A stretch of 64,000 nt of DNA from JAGVSZ01 sp963747775 (GTDB taxonomy: Bacteria; Pseudomonadota; Gammaproteobacteria; Burkholderiales; SG8-39), in contig CAVVGT010000008.1 of the NCBI GenBank assembly GCA_963747775.1, positions 225,296-289,295 on the forward strand. Direction: 5' to 3'. The position numbers and the translations under genes were made by a program. Below, piece after piece: positions 35,271 through 42,765 of the stretch (position 1 is the first letter of the stretch; each line of letters begins with the position of its first letter). Below the pieces are notes generated by a model. It saw nothing but the letters and a program-made list of their open reading frames with translations, was not told the origin of the DNA and did not search any database.

Positions 35271-36558
35271 ATGAAGGTTGCCGTCATCGAATCCCTCGAT
35301 CGCGAGGGACGCGGCGTCGCGCACGTCGACGGCAAGGCCGTCTTCATCGAGGGCGCGCTGCCGCGCGAGCGGGTCGACGTACGAGGTCCTCAAGAGCAAG
35401 CCCTCCTACGACGCCGGCCGGGTCACGCGCGTGCTCCGGGAGAGCGCCGCGCGCGTCGCGCCGCGCTGCCGCTACTTCGGCGTCTGCGGTGGCTGCGCGA
35501 TGCAGCACGTCGAGTCGCGTGCCCAGGTCGCCGCGAAGCAGCGCGTGCTCGAGGACGCCCTGTGGCACATCGGCAAGGTGCGCGCGGAGAGCATGCTGCC
35601 ACCGATCCACGGCGAACCCTGGGGCTACCGGCACCGGGCGCGGTTCTCGGCGCGCTTCGTCCCGAAGAAGGGCGGCGCGCTCATCGGCTTTCGCGAGCGC
35701 CGGTCGACCTACGTCGCCGACATGGCAAGCTGCGAGGTGCTGCCGCCGCAGGTTTCGGCGCTCATCGAGCCGCTCCGGAAGCTGGTGAGCGGGCTGTCGA
35801 TCCGGGACCGGGTGCCGCAGATCGAGGTTGCCGTCGGCGCGGAAGTCGTCGTGCTCGTGGCGAGGAACCTCGCGCCGCTGAGCGGCGCCGACGAAGTCGC
35901 GTTTCGCACGTTCGCGGACGTGCACGGGATCCAGTTCTGGCTGCAGCCGGCCGGGCCGGCGTCGGCGCAGCCGTTCCATCCGCTCGACGCACCGCCGCTC
36001 TATTACGCGCTGCCCGAGTACGGACTGTGGCTGTACTTCGCGCCGACCGACTTCACCCAGGTGAACCCCGCGGTCAACGCGATCCTGGTCCGCCGTGCGA
36101 TTGCGCTCCTCGCGCCGCGGCCGGGCGAGCGCGTGCTCGATCTCTTCTGCGGGCTGGGGAACTTCGCGCTGCCGATCGCCGCGTGCGGCGGCGATGTGAT
36201 CGGCATCGAGGGTCATGCGGGCCTGGTGGAGCGCGCGCGCCGCAACGCGGCGGCGAACGGCCTCGTTGCGCAGTTCCAGGTCGCCAACCTCTTCGAGCCC
36301 GCTGCGTGCGCCGCGCTTCCGCGGTGCGACGCCATGCTGATCGATCCGCCGCGCGAGGGCGCGATCGAGGTCGTCAAGGCATTGGGCGATTCAGGCCCCC
36401 GGCGGATCGTATACGTGTCGTGCGATCCGGCGACGCTCGCACGCGATGCGGGTGTGCTCGTGAACGTGAAGGGCTACCGGCTCGCCGCCGCCGGCGTGGT
36501 GAACATGTTCCCGCACACCGCGCACGTCGAGTCGATCGCGCTCTTCGAGCGACAATGA
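35271..36558 (+). pseudogene. rlmD: 23S rRNA (uracil-1939-C5)-methyltransferase, one frameshift
   Basis: A radical-free SAM methyltransferase with a 4Fe-4S cluster. The N-terminal TRAM domain (VAVIESLDREGRGVAHVDGK) is in one frame and the rest in another, starting YEVLKSKPSYDAGRVTRVL. The cluster cysteines are in CRYFGVCGGCAMQHVE plus the Cys in MASCEVLPP. SAM motif is VLDLFCGLGNFALPIAACGG, and the catalytic Cys is in RIVYVSCDPATLARD. Removing one base near 35379 gives about 428 continuous residues, the normal length. The motifs and TRAM domain fit RlmD rather than RlmC or TrmA. Confidence 0.88.
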
Positions 36559-36562
36559 AAAA

Positions 36563-36580
36563 GGGCGGCCGCGGCCGCCC
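36563..36580 (-). terminator. GC-rich palindromic terminator
   Basis: An 18-base perfect palindrome. On the minus strand it is followed by TTTTTCATTG, so it ends the Bax-inhibitor-like gene. It lies immediately after the rlmD stop and may also act for that gene in the other direction. Confidence 0.75.
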
Positions 36581-36601
36581 TCTCCCGGAGAACCCGCCCG
36601 C

Positions 36602-37306
36602 TCAGTCGCGGTCGCCGCCGAAGATCCCGAGCAGCTGCAGCAGGCTCGTGAACAGGTTGTACGCCGCGACGTACAGCGTCAGCGTGGCCGAGACGTAGTT
36701 CGTCTCCCCGCCGCGCACGATCGAGTTGATCTGCCACAGGATGATCAGCGACGAGAACACGATGAACGCGCCGACGATCACGAGATGGAAGATCGGGCTC
36801 GCGAAGAAGACGTTCGCCACCACCGCGAGCATGATCACGATGGCGCCGACCAGCAGGAACCGGCCGAGGCCGCTGAAGTCGCGCGTCGTGCTCGATGCGA
36901 CCGCCGACAGCCCGAAGAACACCGCCGCGGTGCCGCCGGCGGCCAGCATGATGAGCTGCGCCCCGTTCTTCAGGCCGAGGATCTGCTGGAAGAGCGGCCC
37001 GAGGAGCAGGCCCATGAATAGGGTGAAGCCGAGCAGCAGCGCCACCCCGAGCCCGCTGTCGCGGTTGCGCTCGATCGCGAAGATCCAGCCGTAGAAGATC
37101 GCGAGGATCGCGAAGAACGAGATGAACGGGCTCGACCGCAGGAACGAGAGATTGAGGTTCGTGCCGATCGCGGCGCCGATCGCGGTCGGGATGAGCGAGA
37201 CTGCGAGCAGCAGATAGGTGTTGCGCAGGACGCGGTGCTGCAGGAGCGCCCGCTCCTGCGTGGAGGCGGGGGCGTTGCCGGGTACGGGTTGCAGCTGGGG
37301 TTGCAT
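36602..37306 (-). CDS. Bax inhibitor-1 / YccA family membrane protein
   Basis: A 234-residue multi-pass inner-membrane protein with seven predicted helices (for example about residues 30-50, 60-78, 88-108, 118-138, 145-165, 170-192 and 205-225). The family features include an N-terminal soluble tail with Gln/Pro residues, the QERALLQHRVLRNTYLLLAV start, and FSSLIILWQINSIVRGGETN near the end. YccA-type members interact with the FtsH protease or act as pH-sensitive calcium leaks; which applies here is not evident. The ATG at 37306 follows a good AGGAGGAA ribosome site. It is convergent with rlmD and divergent from tRNA-Ser(UGA). Confidence 0.9.
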   Translation of the reverse strand: MQPQLQPVPGNAPASTQERALLQHRVLRNTYLLLAVSLIPTAIGAAIGTNLNLSFLRSSPFISFFAILAIFYGWIFAIERNRDSGLGVALLLGFTLFMGLLLGPLFQQILGLKNGAQLIMLAAGGTAAVFFGLSAVASSTTRDFSGLGRFLLVGAIVIMLAVVANVFFASPIFHLVIVGAFIVFSSLIILWQINSIVRGGETNYVSATLTLYVAAYNLFTSLLQLLGIFGGDRD

Positions 37307-37485
37307 GCTTTCCTCCTGGTTGATCCGCGCGGACGAAGCTTAGATCGCTTCCGGCCGCGCGAGTTTCTCGCCGCGAGTATAGCGGGGGTCGCTGGGGCAA
37401 CCATCGCGAACTGTAATATGGGGATTGTGGTGGGGACCGCCAAGGGCTCGCTAAGCCTTTGATCCTTTTGGTAGACTCGAAGAAC

Positions 37486-37573
37486 GGAGAGTTGGCAGAG
37501 CGGTCTAATGCGGCGGTCTTGAAAACCGTTGGCCCGCAAGGGCCCGGGGGTTCGAATCCCTCACTCTCCGCCA
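37486..37573 (+). tRNA. tRNA-Ser (anticodon UGA)
   Basis: An 88-nt class II tRNA with encoded CCA. The acceptor stem GGAGAGT pairs with ACTCTCC before discriminator G. The anticodon loop CTTGAAA gives UGA, the variable arm is long (GGCCCGCAAGGGCC), and the T loop is TTCGAAT. A terminator follows. Confidence 0.96.
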
Positions 37574-37587
37574 GCACCCTCGAACGA

Positions 37588-37610
37588 AAAGGCCGGCAGA
37601 GCCGGCCTTT
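37588..37610 (+). terminator. Terminator after tRNA-Ser(UGA)
   Basis: A 10-bp stem AAAGGCCGGC/GCCGGCCTTT with loop AGA, ending in TTTCG. The A-run before and T-run after make it usable in both directions, so it can also end the convergent HTH gene at 37634. Confidence 0.85.
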
Positions 37611-37633
37611 CGTCCTGAAATCCGTTCCCGGTC

Positions 37634-37948
37634 TCAGTGCTCGCTGTCGGGCCCGTTCCTGCTGCGCTTGCCCTTCGACCGCTTGCGCAACTCGCGATAC
37701 AGGTCGGGGTTGGCGGTCTTGAGGTATTCGATGACCTCGAAGTCCTCCTTCTTGACCTTCGTGAGGTCGATTTTCTCGACGTGCACCAGGCGCAGCAGCT
37801 CCTGGACGGGCTTCGGCATTTCCCGGCCGCTCTCGTAGCGTGAGCCGCCGCTCTGCGTCACGCCGATCCGCGTCCAGAAGTCCTGCTGGTTGAGCCCGAG
37901 CTTCGTGCGAACTTCCTTCGGATTGATGACCCAGTTGAAGATCTTCAT
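37634..37948 (-). CDS. Small helix-turn-helix (XRE-like) DNA-binding protein
   Basis: A 104-residue protein starting MKIFNWVINPKEVRTKLGLN. The helix-turn-helix core is KLGLNQQDFWTRIGVTQSGG with SRYESGREMPKPVQELLRLV after it, resembling XRE-family regulators. The C-terminal tail is basic (RKRSKGKRSRNG). Similar small HTH proteins are common beside lysC in betaproteobacteria. The ATG at 37948 is preferred over an upstream in-frame ATG because the upstream residues (GAAQGQGQG) look like untranslated leader. Divergent from lysC with about 190 bases between, so it might regulate lysC or itself; no operator could be identified. Confidence 0.72.
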   Translation of the reverse strand: MKIFNWVINPKEVRTKLGLNQQDFWTRIGVTQSGGSRYESGREMPKPVQELLRLVHVEKIDLTKVKKEDFEVIEYLKTANPDLYRELRKRSKGKRSRNGPDSEH

Positions 37949-38140
37949 GCCTTGTCCTTGTCCCTGTGCCGCCCCGCCCATGCCGATCGGGCTGGGTCGA
38001 ATCCTAGCACAGCGTCATATTCGGGCAGGTTCCGAACGGTAAACAATGGTGAAACCCTCCGGTCCGGCCCGACCCCTTGCCGATGCGACGGAAAGCCCGG
38101 GGCGATCCTGTAAAATCGCGCTCTTTTCACGGCGTGCTGC

Positions 38141-39368
38141 ATGGCACTGATCGTTCAGAAATTCGGCGGCACTTCGGTCGGCACCGTCGAGCGCATCCGG
38201 GCCGTCGCGCGTCGCGTCGCGCGGTGGAAGGCCCGCGGCCATCAGGTCGTCATCGTGCCCTCCGCCATGTCGGGCGAGACGAATCGGCTGATCGCGCTCG
38301 CGAAGGAGGTCCAGGCGCATCCCGACGCGCGCGAGCTCGACGTGATCGCCTCCACCGGCGAGCAGGTGACGATCGCCCTGCTGTCGATGGCGCTCATGGA
38401 CCTCGGGCTGAAGGCCAAGAGCTACACCGGGGCCCAGGTCCGCGTTCTCACCGACAGCGCGTTCACCAAGGCGCGGATCGTGAGCATCGACGAGGAGCGG
38501 CTGCGCGGAGACATCGCGGCCGGCTACATTCCAGTCGTCGCGGGCTTCCAGGGCATCGACAGTTCCGGCAACCTCACCACGCTCGGCCGCGGCGGGTCGG
38601 ACACTTCCGCGGTCGCGCTTGCGGCTGCGCTCAAGGCCGACGAGTGCCAGATCTACACCGACGTGGACGGCGTCTACACCACGGATCCCGCGGATCGTCC
38701 CGGAGGCCCGGCGCCTGAAGACCGTCAGCTTCGAGGAGATGCTCGAGATGGCGAGCCTCGGGTCGAAGGTGCTCCAGATCCGGTCGGTCGAGTTCGCCGG
38801 CAAGTACCGGGTGCGCCTGCGCGTGCTCTCGAGCTTCGACGACGAAGGCGAGGGCACGCTGATCACGTTCGAGGAAGACGAAAAGATGGAACAGGCAGTC
38901 ATCTCCGGCATCGCATTCAGCCGCGACGAGGCGAAGATCACGGTGATGGGCGTCCCCGACCGGCCGGGCATCGCGTACGCGATCCTCGGCCCGATCGCCG
39001 ACGCCAACGTCGACGTCGACATGATCATCCAGAACGCGAGCGTCGAGGGCATCACCGACTTCTCGTTCACCGTGCACCGCAACGACTACCAGAAGGCGAT
39101 GGACATCGCCAGGAAGGTCCAGTCCCACATCGGCGCGAAAGCCATCGTCGGCGACAACCGGGTCTGCAAGGTCTCGATGGTCGGGCTCGGCATGCGCTCC
39201 CACGTGGGCATCGCCAGCCAGATGTTCCGCACGCTGTCCGAGGAGGGCATCAACATCCAGATGATCTCGACCTCGGAGATCAAGATCTCGGTCGTGGTCG
39301 ACGAGAAGTACATGGAGCTCGCGGTGCGGGTGCTCCACAAGGCCTTCAGCCTGGATCAGGCGAGCTGA
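38141..39368 (+). pseudogene. lysC: Aspartate kinase, one frameshift
   Basis: The first enzyme of the aspartate family pathway (Lys, Thr, Met). The N-terminal frame has the kinase signature LIVQKFGGTSVGTVERIRAV, STGEQVTIALLSMALMDLGL, and the ATP-binding TLGRGGSDTSAVALAAALKA. The other frame runs from ECQIYTDVDGVYTTDP through two ACT domains (ITVMGVPDRPGIAYAILGPI and VSMVGLGMRSHVGIASQMF), which bind lysine and threonine for feedback inhibition. Removing one C of the CCC at 38687-38689 gives about 408 residues, the usual length of this type. This is the fourth such single-base insertion within 7 kb. Confidence 0.92.
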
Positions 39369-39396
39369 CCGGTGCTATAGTCGGATCGCTGTTGAT

Positions 39397-39413
39397 GAGA
39401 TGCCCGAGTGGCC
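39397..39413 (+). repeat. Partial copy of the tRNA-Ser 5' region
   Basis: 17 bases identical to positions 39506-39522 of the tRNA-Ser(GCU) gene about 109 bases downstream, covering the end of the acceptor stem and the D-arm start. A hairpin (ATCGCGC, loop TTT, GCGCGAT, 39414-39430) follows directly, so no tRNA can form here. Confidence 0.8.
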
Positions 39414-39502
39414 ATCGCGCTTTGCGCGATCGTTGAGTTCGGGGCGCAAGGCGGCCCCGTAGGCTGGAGGGCATTTCGACATAGCGAACGTTAGTGAGCC
39501 CC

Positions 39503-39595
39503 GGAGAGATGCCCGAGTGGCCGAAGGGGGCGCCCTGCTAAGGCGTTATACGGGCAAAACCCGTATCGAGGGTTCGAATCCCTCTCTCTCCGCCA
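39503..39595 (+). tRNA. tRNA-Ser (anticodon GCU)
   Basis: A 93-nt class II tRNA with encoded CCA. The acceptor stem GGAGAGA pairs with TCTCTCC before discriminator G; the anticodon arm CGCCCTGCTAAGGCG gives GCU; a long variable arm (ATACGGGCAAAACCCGTAT) is present. It marks the junction between core genes and the accessory region to its right, a typical site for integrating elements. Confidence 0.96.
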
Positions 39596-39771
39596 GTAAC
39601 ATCCTTCCCGTAAGTGCACGATAGTCCCGCAAAGGTGTAGTAAGCCTTCTCTGAATCAATCCGGGAAATGAAATAGCGTCCGTACTCCAGCCGACACGCG
39701 GATGTTGCCACCACTAATTCAGTTCGCTCAGAATCCCTATGCCTATCCCCTGATCGAAGAACTCCATACGA

Positions 39772-40272
39772 TCAGCGAAACAGGCGTTCCAGCCCGGCCA
39801 GATAGTCCGCTGCCTGCGGGTCACCCTCCCGCGGCGCCCAGAGCGCGCGCTCCTGGTCGCCAATCGGAGCGTAGGGGCCAGCTTTGGTCTCGAGGAACAC
39901 CGAGCCCGCGGCGAGCGACACCAGGGTGTGATAGGTCCCATGCGGAATGTTTGCACCGACAACTTCTTCGCCCGGGTCGAGCACGGCGAGGTGGGTGATT
40001 TCGCCCGCTTCATCGAAGCAGACCAACCCGAACCGTCCACGCAGGACCACGAACGTCTCGTCCTTCGTCGGGTCGAGATGCCGGTGCGGCGGGATGTAAG
40101 AGCCGGGCTCGACCGCGTTGAGCAGGCGGTTCGCCGCCTCGGAAGCCGGCGTGTGAAAGTTGTGGTTCTTGCGCCGGCGGGGACTCTCGCGCGCGGCCGC
40201 TGTGGTCGCGTCGAGTAACGACGTGTCGATCAGTTCTGGTTCGGTCAAAGTATAGGAAGAGTAACCGCCCAT
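39772..40272 (-). CDS. WbuC-family cupin-fold metalloprotein
   Basis: A 166-residue single-cupin protein. The family pattern is clear: the N-terminal DATTAAARESPRRRKNHNFH, then NRLLNAVEPGSYIPPHRHLD with the metal-binding histidines, PTKDETFVVLRGRFGLVCFD, and the second His in NIPHGTYHTLVSLAAGSVFL. WbuC-type genes are usually near O-antigen or capsule genes, yet none is close to this one inside the window; its substrate is unknown. The ATG at 40272 (MGGYSSYTLTEPELIDTSLL) is preferred over upstream in-frame sequence with no family similarity. It is the first gene after tRNA-Ser(GCU). Confidence 0.85.
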   Translation of the reverse strand: MGGYSSYTLTEPELIDTSLLDATTAAARESPRRRKNHNFHTPASEAANRLLNAVEPGSYIPPHRHLDPTKDETFVVLRGRFGLVCFDEAGEITHLAVLDPGEEVVGANIPHGTYHTLVSLAAGSVFLETKAGPYAPIGDQERALWAPREGDPQAADYLAGLERLFR

Positions 40273-40410
40273 TCCCGGTCGGGCAACGTGGATCGGCGCC
40301 GGCACCCGAGGCCCGCATTGCCCGGTCCCAGCCCGGTTCGACCGTGGGCTTAGCGAGCCGATACGAAACACTACCATTCCGTCCTCAGAGTCAACCGCGG
40401 AGAGATAAGG

Positions 40411-40629
40411 ATGATGGAAACCCTGCTCATCTGGACTGCGCGCATAACTGGGCTCGCTGGTGTGGTCTTCTATGTGATCGCTGGCGCTGTGCGACTCTCA
40501 GGTGCGTATTGGCTCGGTGGATTTCAGGTGATCACGTTGCTTCAGGCAGGCGTCGCGAGCATGGTTCTGGGGTGCTTCTGCTTGTTGATGGTGCTGCTCG
40601 AGCGCAATGGGGGACGCGGCGCTCGCTGA
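40411..40629 (+). CDS. Small two-helix membrane protein of unknown function
   Basis: A 72-residue protein with two hydrophobic segments (about residues 5-27, TLLIWTARITGLAGVVFYVI, and 38-62, FQVITLLQAGVASMVLGCFC) and a basic tail. The start ATG follows GAGATAAGG. No family recognised. Its last 98 bases overlap a candidate ORF on the opposite strand, so one of the two may be spurious or truncated. Membrane location is inferred from hydrophobicity only. Confidence 0.5.
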   Translation: MMETLLIWTARITGLAGVVFYVIAGAVRLSGAYWLGGFQVITLLQAGVASMVLGCFCLLMVLLERNGGRGAR

Positions 40630-40798
40630 CCGATTCAGCAGAAACGAAAACCCCTCGCGCCGCTCTAGTGAGCCGGGGACCGGCTTGCGGGTCGACGTAT
40701 CGCTCGCGGGACTCGTCGAAGGTGAGCCGGTAGGTCGTGCGCCGGCACTTGCCGGTCAGTGGATCCGTGATCGTGAACAGCCAGAGTTCGATCGGCAT
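40532..40798 (-). CDS. Small hypothetical protein
   Basis: 88 residues as written. The first 35-40 residues (MPIELWLFTITDPLTGKCRR then TTYRLTFDESRERY) look protein-like, resembling short proteins made of strand-rich 'TDPLTGK-RRT-YRLT' sequence. The later part is Arg/Ser-rich and probably out of frame or not coding, and it overlaps the plus-strand membrane ORF. It begins 3 bases after the stop of the next small ORF upstream, so the two appear to be co-transcribed. Function unknown. Confidence 0.4.
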   Translation of the reverse strand: MPIELWLFTITDPLTGKCRRTTYRLTFDESRERYVDPQAGPRLTRAARGVFVSAESVSERRVPHCARAAPSTSRSTPEPCSRRLPEAT

Positions 40799-40801
40799 AA
40801 T

Positions 40802-40999
40802 TCACCGTTCTGCGATGCTGTTCGATACGATCTGAAGCAATTCGGTCGCTCGGTCGAAGGCTTCCTTCTCAACTTGGACCAGGGGGTGATCAGACTTAAG
40901 CACCTTCACCGTCAGCACAATGTGCTCGCCACTACCGAAGTCGTGCTCGAAACTGACGAGCCAGTTGTCAATGGTCATTCTCGGGTTGATCAGTTCCAC
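40802..40999 (-). CDS. Small hypothetical protein
   Basis: 65 residues starting at GTG, with GGAGGA nine bases before it. The sequence (WLVSFEHDFGSGEHIVLTVK, LVQVEKEAFDRATELLQIVS) looks like a folded small alpha/beta protein, with normal amino-acid composition unlike shadow frames here. No family recognised. Its start overlaps the end of a further candidate ORF and its stop is 3 bases ahead of the next, suggesting a small operon on the minus strand. Confidence 0.5.
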   Translation of the reverse strand: MELINPRMTIDNWLVSFEHDFGSGEHIVLTVKVLKSDHPLVQVEKEAFDRATELLQIVSNSIAER

Positions 41000-41410
41000 G
41001 ACATCACTTCCTCCTCCCTAGTAGAAACGCCCCCGCAGTCTGCCGAAGCGGCCCGCGCCCAGGGCAGAATAGCGCACGCGCTGGCTCGCCAGCCGCACCT
41101 GGGGAGGGGACGATGCAACTTGAGGCCGAAAGGACGAACGACCCGCACCGATACCGCAGCCGGCGCCGTAGTCCGGGCAGGCGGTGCGCTGAGCCTCCTA
41201 CCCTTCGCGGTGCTTAAGCAGGTTGAGAGCGCAACGACCGGCGCCGCAGTACGCGTTCTGCTCGCCGAGCGGCCTTGCGCGATGCTTGCCGGCGGACGCG
41301 TTTCTTCCGGTGTTGGGCTTTGCTCAAGGACCTCATGCGGTGCCTCCTTGGACGGCTCATTTTCCCGCGCGACGGCGCAGCGTCCACGGTCAAAAGGCGA
41401 TTTCATCTCC
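40990..41410 (-). CDS. Doubtful hypothetical ORF at the head of a small-ORF cluster
   Basis: 140 residues as written. The ATG at 41410 has a good GGAGGAG site just before it, and the first part (EPSKEAPHEVLEQSPTPEET) has plausible helix-forming composition. The later two-thirds is rich in Arg, Ala and Ser and looks like a wrong frame, so an indel may cut a shorter real protein. Its TGA overlaps the GTG start of the following gene, the kind of coupling expected of a real gene. No family recognised. Confidence 0.3.
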
Positions 41411-41463
41411 TCCACCCTGCGCTTACCGTTCGACCGGTACAGTAGCCCACTTGACGCGCCAGC

Positions 41464-42170
41464 GTGCTGGCTAGGCTCGGTCGCGAGCACAAGACTCAAG
41501 AAGCCTACATCCGCGCCGTTCGCAATCTGGCCGGCTTCCTGGGACGCTCGCCCGACACCGCCACCGTCGAGGATCTGCGGCGGTTCCAGTTGCACCTGGT
41601 CGATCGAGGCACCTCGCCGATCACGCTGAACGCGACCCTCACCGGGCTGAAGTTCTTCTTCGACGTCACGCTCGACCGCGGCGAGTTGATGGCCAAGATG
41701 CAGCCGGTGCGCGTGCCGCGCACGCTCCCGGTGGTCTTAAGCCGTGAGGAGGTCGCGCGCCTGATCGCTGCGGCGCCGAACTTGAAGTCCCACACGGCAC
41801 TGTCGGTCGCCTACGGCGCAGGGCTTCGCGCCAGCGAAGTGATCGCACTGAAGGTCGGCGACATCGATAGCCAGCGCATGACACTGCGAGTCGAGCAGGG
41901 CAAGGGCCGCAAGGACCGCTACGCGATGCTCTCGCCGGTGCTGCTGGAACGGCTGCGCGCGTGGTGGCGCGTGGGCCATGCCCAAGGCAAGATCCTGCCG
42001 AACGGGTGGCTCTTCCCCGGTCTGAATCCGATGGATCCGCTGACCACGCGTCAGCTCAACCCGCGCCATCCATGCCGCCGCCTGCGCGGCGAGAATCGAC
42101 AAGCGCGTGATGCACACCCTGCGCCACAGCTTCGCCACCACCTGCTGGAGCGCAAGGTCGATATCGTGGC
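41464..42170 (+). pseudogene. Tyrosine recombinase of the IS91-associated type, truncated
   Basis: A phage-integrase-family recombinase. The N-terminal SAM-like core-binding domain is MLARLGREHKTQEAYIRAVR with LHLVDRGTSPITLNATLTGL. The catalytic domain begins with LPVVLSREEVARLIAAAPNL and box I Arg in SVAYGAGLRASEVIALKVGD. In a second frame after 42060 come the residues AIHAAACAARIDKRVMHTLR then HSF, giving the His-x-x-Arg box. After KVDI the sequence diverges and no catalytic Tyr follows, so the 3' end is missing. Very similar proteins are encoded in tandem with IS91-family transposases, and a fragment of such a transposase lies at about 59.7-60.1 kb. Frame changes near 42061 and 42148. Confidence 0.8.
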
Positions 42171-42765
42171 ACGAGCGTCGCTCAGGATACGGTCGCCTAT
42201 CTTGACTAACTTGATAAGGATTGGCGCTTGCGCGCAGTGCGCCATTCAGCCCGAGCAGGACTTACAGCGTACTTACAGCTGCAAACCTGTAGCGCGCTTG
42301 CGCGCTGTCCGGTCATCACAAGTTTCACACTTCCTGCGATCAAGCTTTGCGGTTCGTCAAAATGCAACGCGGACCAATGTGAATAATTGCCTTGTTGGCA
42401 AGACACGCTCAACCACACCGGGGGTTGGCAGGGTGTCGGGGCCTGCCACGGGGAACGCTCCTCGACATGACCTAGCGTCGCACAGACGCTAGCCGTGACA
42501 TGAAGGAGGGATCATGGTCACCCGGCAGCAATTCATCTAAGCAGTAGCACGCACCTCGAAATCTCGTAGCCCTCCCGGCGTTCCGGTATTCCGCGGAGGG
42601 AATCGACAGGTTGTAAAGACCAGGGGAGAACTTTGTCAGACGTTCAGGTCGGCACGCGGAGAGTTCACCCATCGATGGCGGTTTGTGACGAGGCCCTGAA
42701 ATGGCGGTGCCTTTTCACGGCGGAGGGTGCTCAATATCTTTGACTCTGGTTCTATGGGGAAAGCC
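42171..42765 (+). other. Non-coding stretch with hairpins upstream of the multicopper oxidase
   Basis: No gene is supported. It holds a 7-bp palindromic hairpin at 42291-42306, a tandem CTTACAGC pair just before it, and a perfect 8-bp stem CTAGCGTC/GACGCTAG at 42472-42492. A very strong GAAGGAGGG ribosome site then precedes an eight-codon ORF. The base composition is less GC-rich than the core genes. Confidence 0.6.
42514..42540 (+). CDS. Eight-codon mini-ORF, possible leader peptide
   Basis: It encodes MVTRQQFI and a TAA stop. Strong Shine-Dalgarno GAAGGAGGG lies 4 bases ahead and a perfect 8-bp hairpin ends 10 bases before that. It is either a leader peptide for the multicopper oxidase 225 bases downstream or the relic of a gene start: RRQFI-like sequence also begins Tat signal peptides. 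Confidence 0.3.
   Translation: MVTRQQFI

Noticed and set aside
37949..38140. Lysine riboswitch upstream of lysC
   Set aside because: The gap is short and shows none of the conserved lysine riboswitch helices; feedback is expected through the ACT domains.
39414..39430. Hairpin after lysC as a lysC terminator
   Set aside because: The stem is only 7 bp with no T-run on either side; not strong enough to call.
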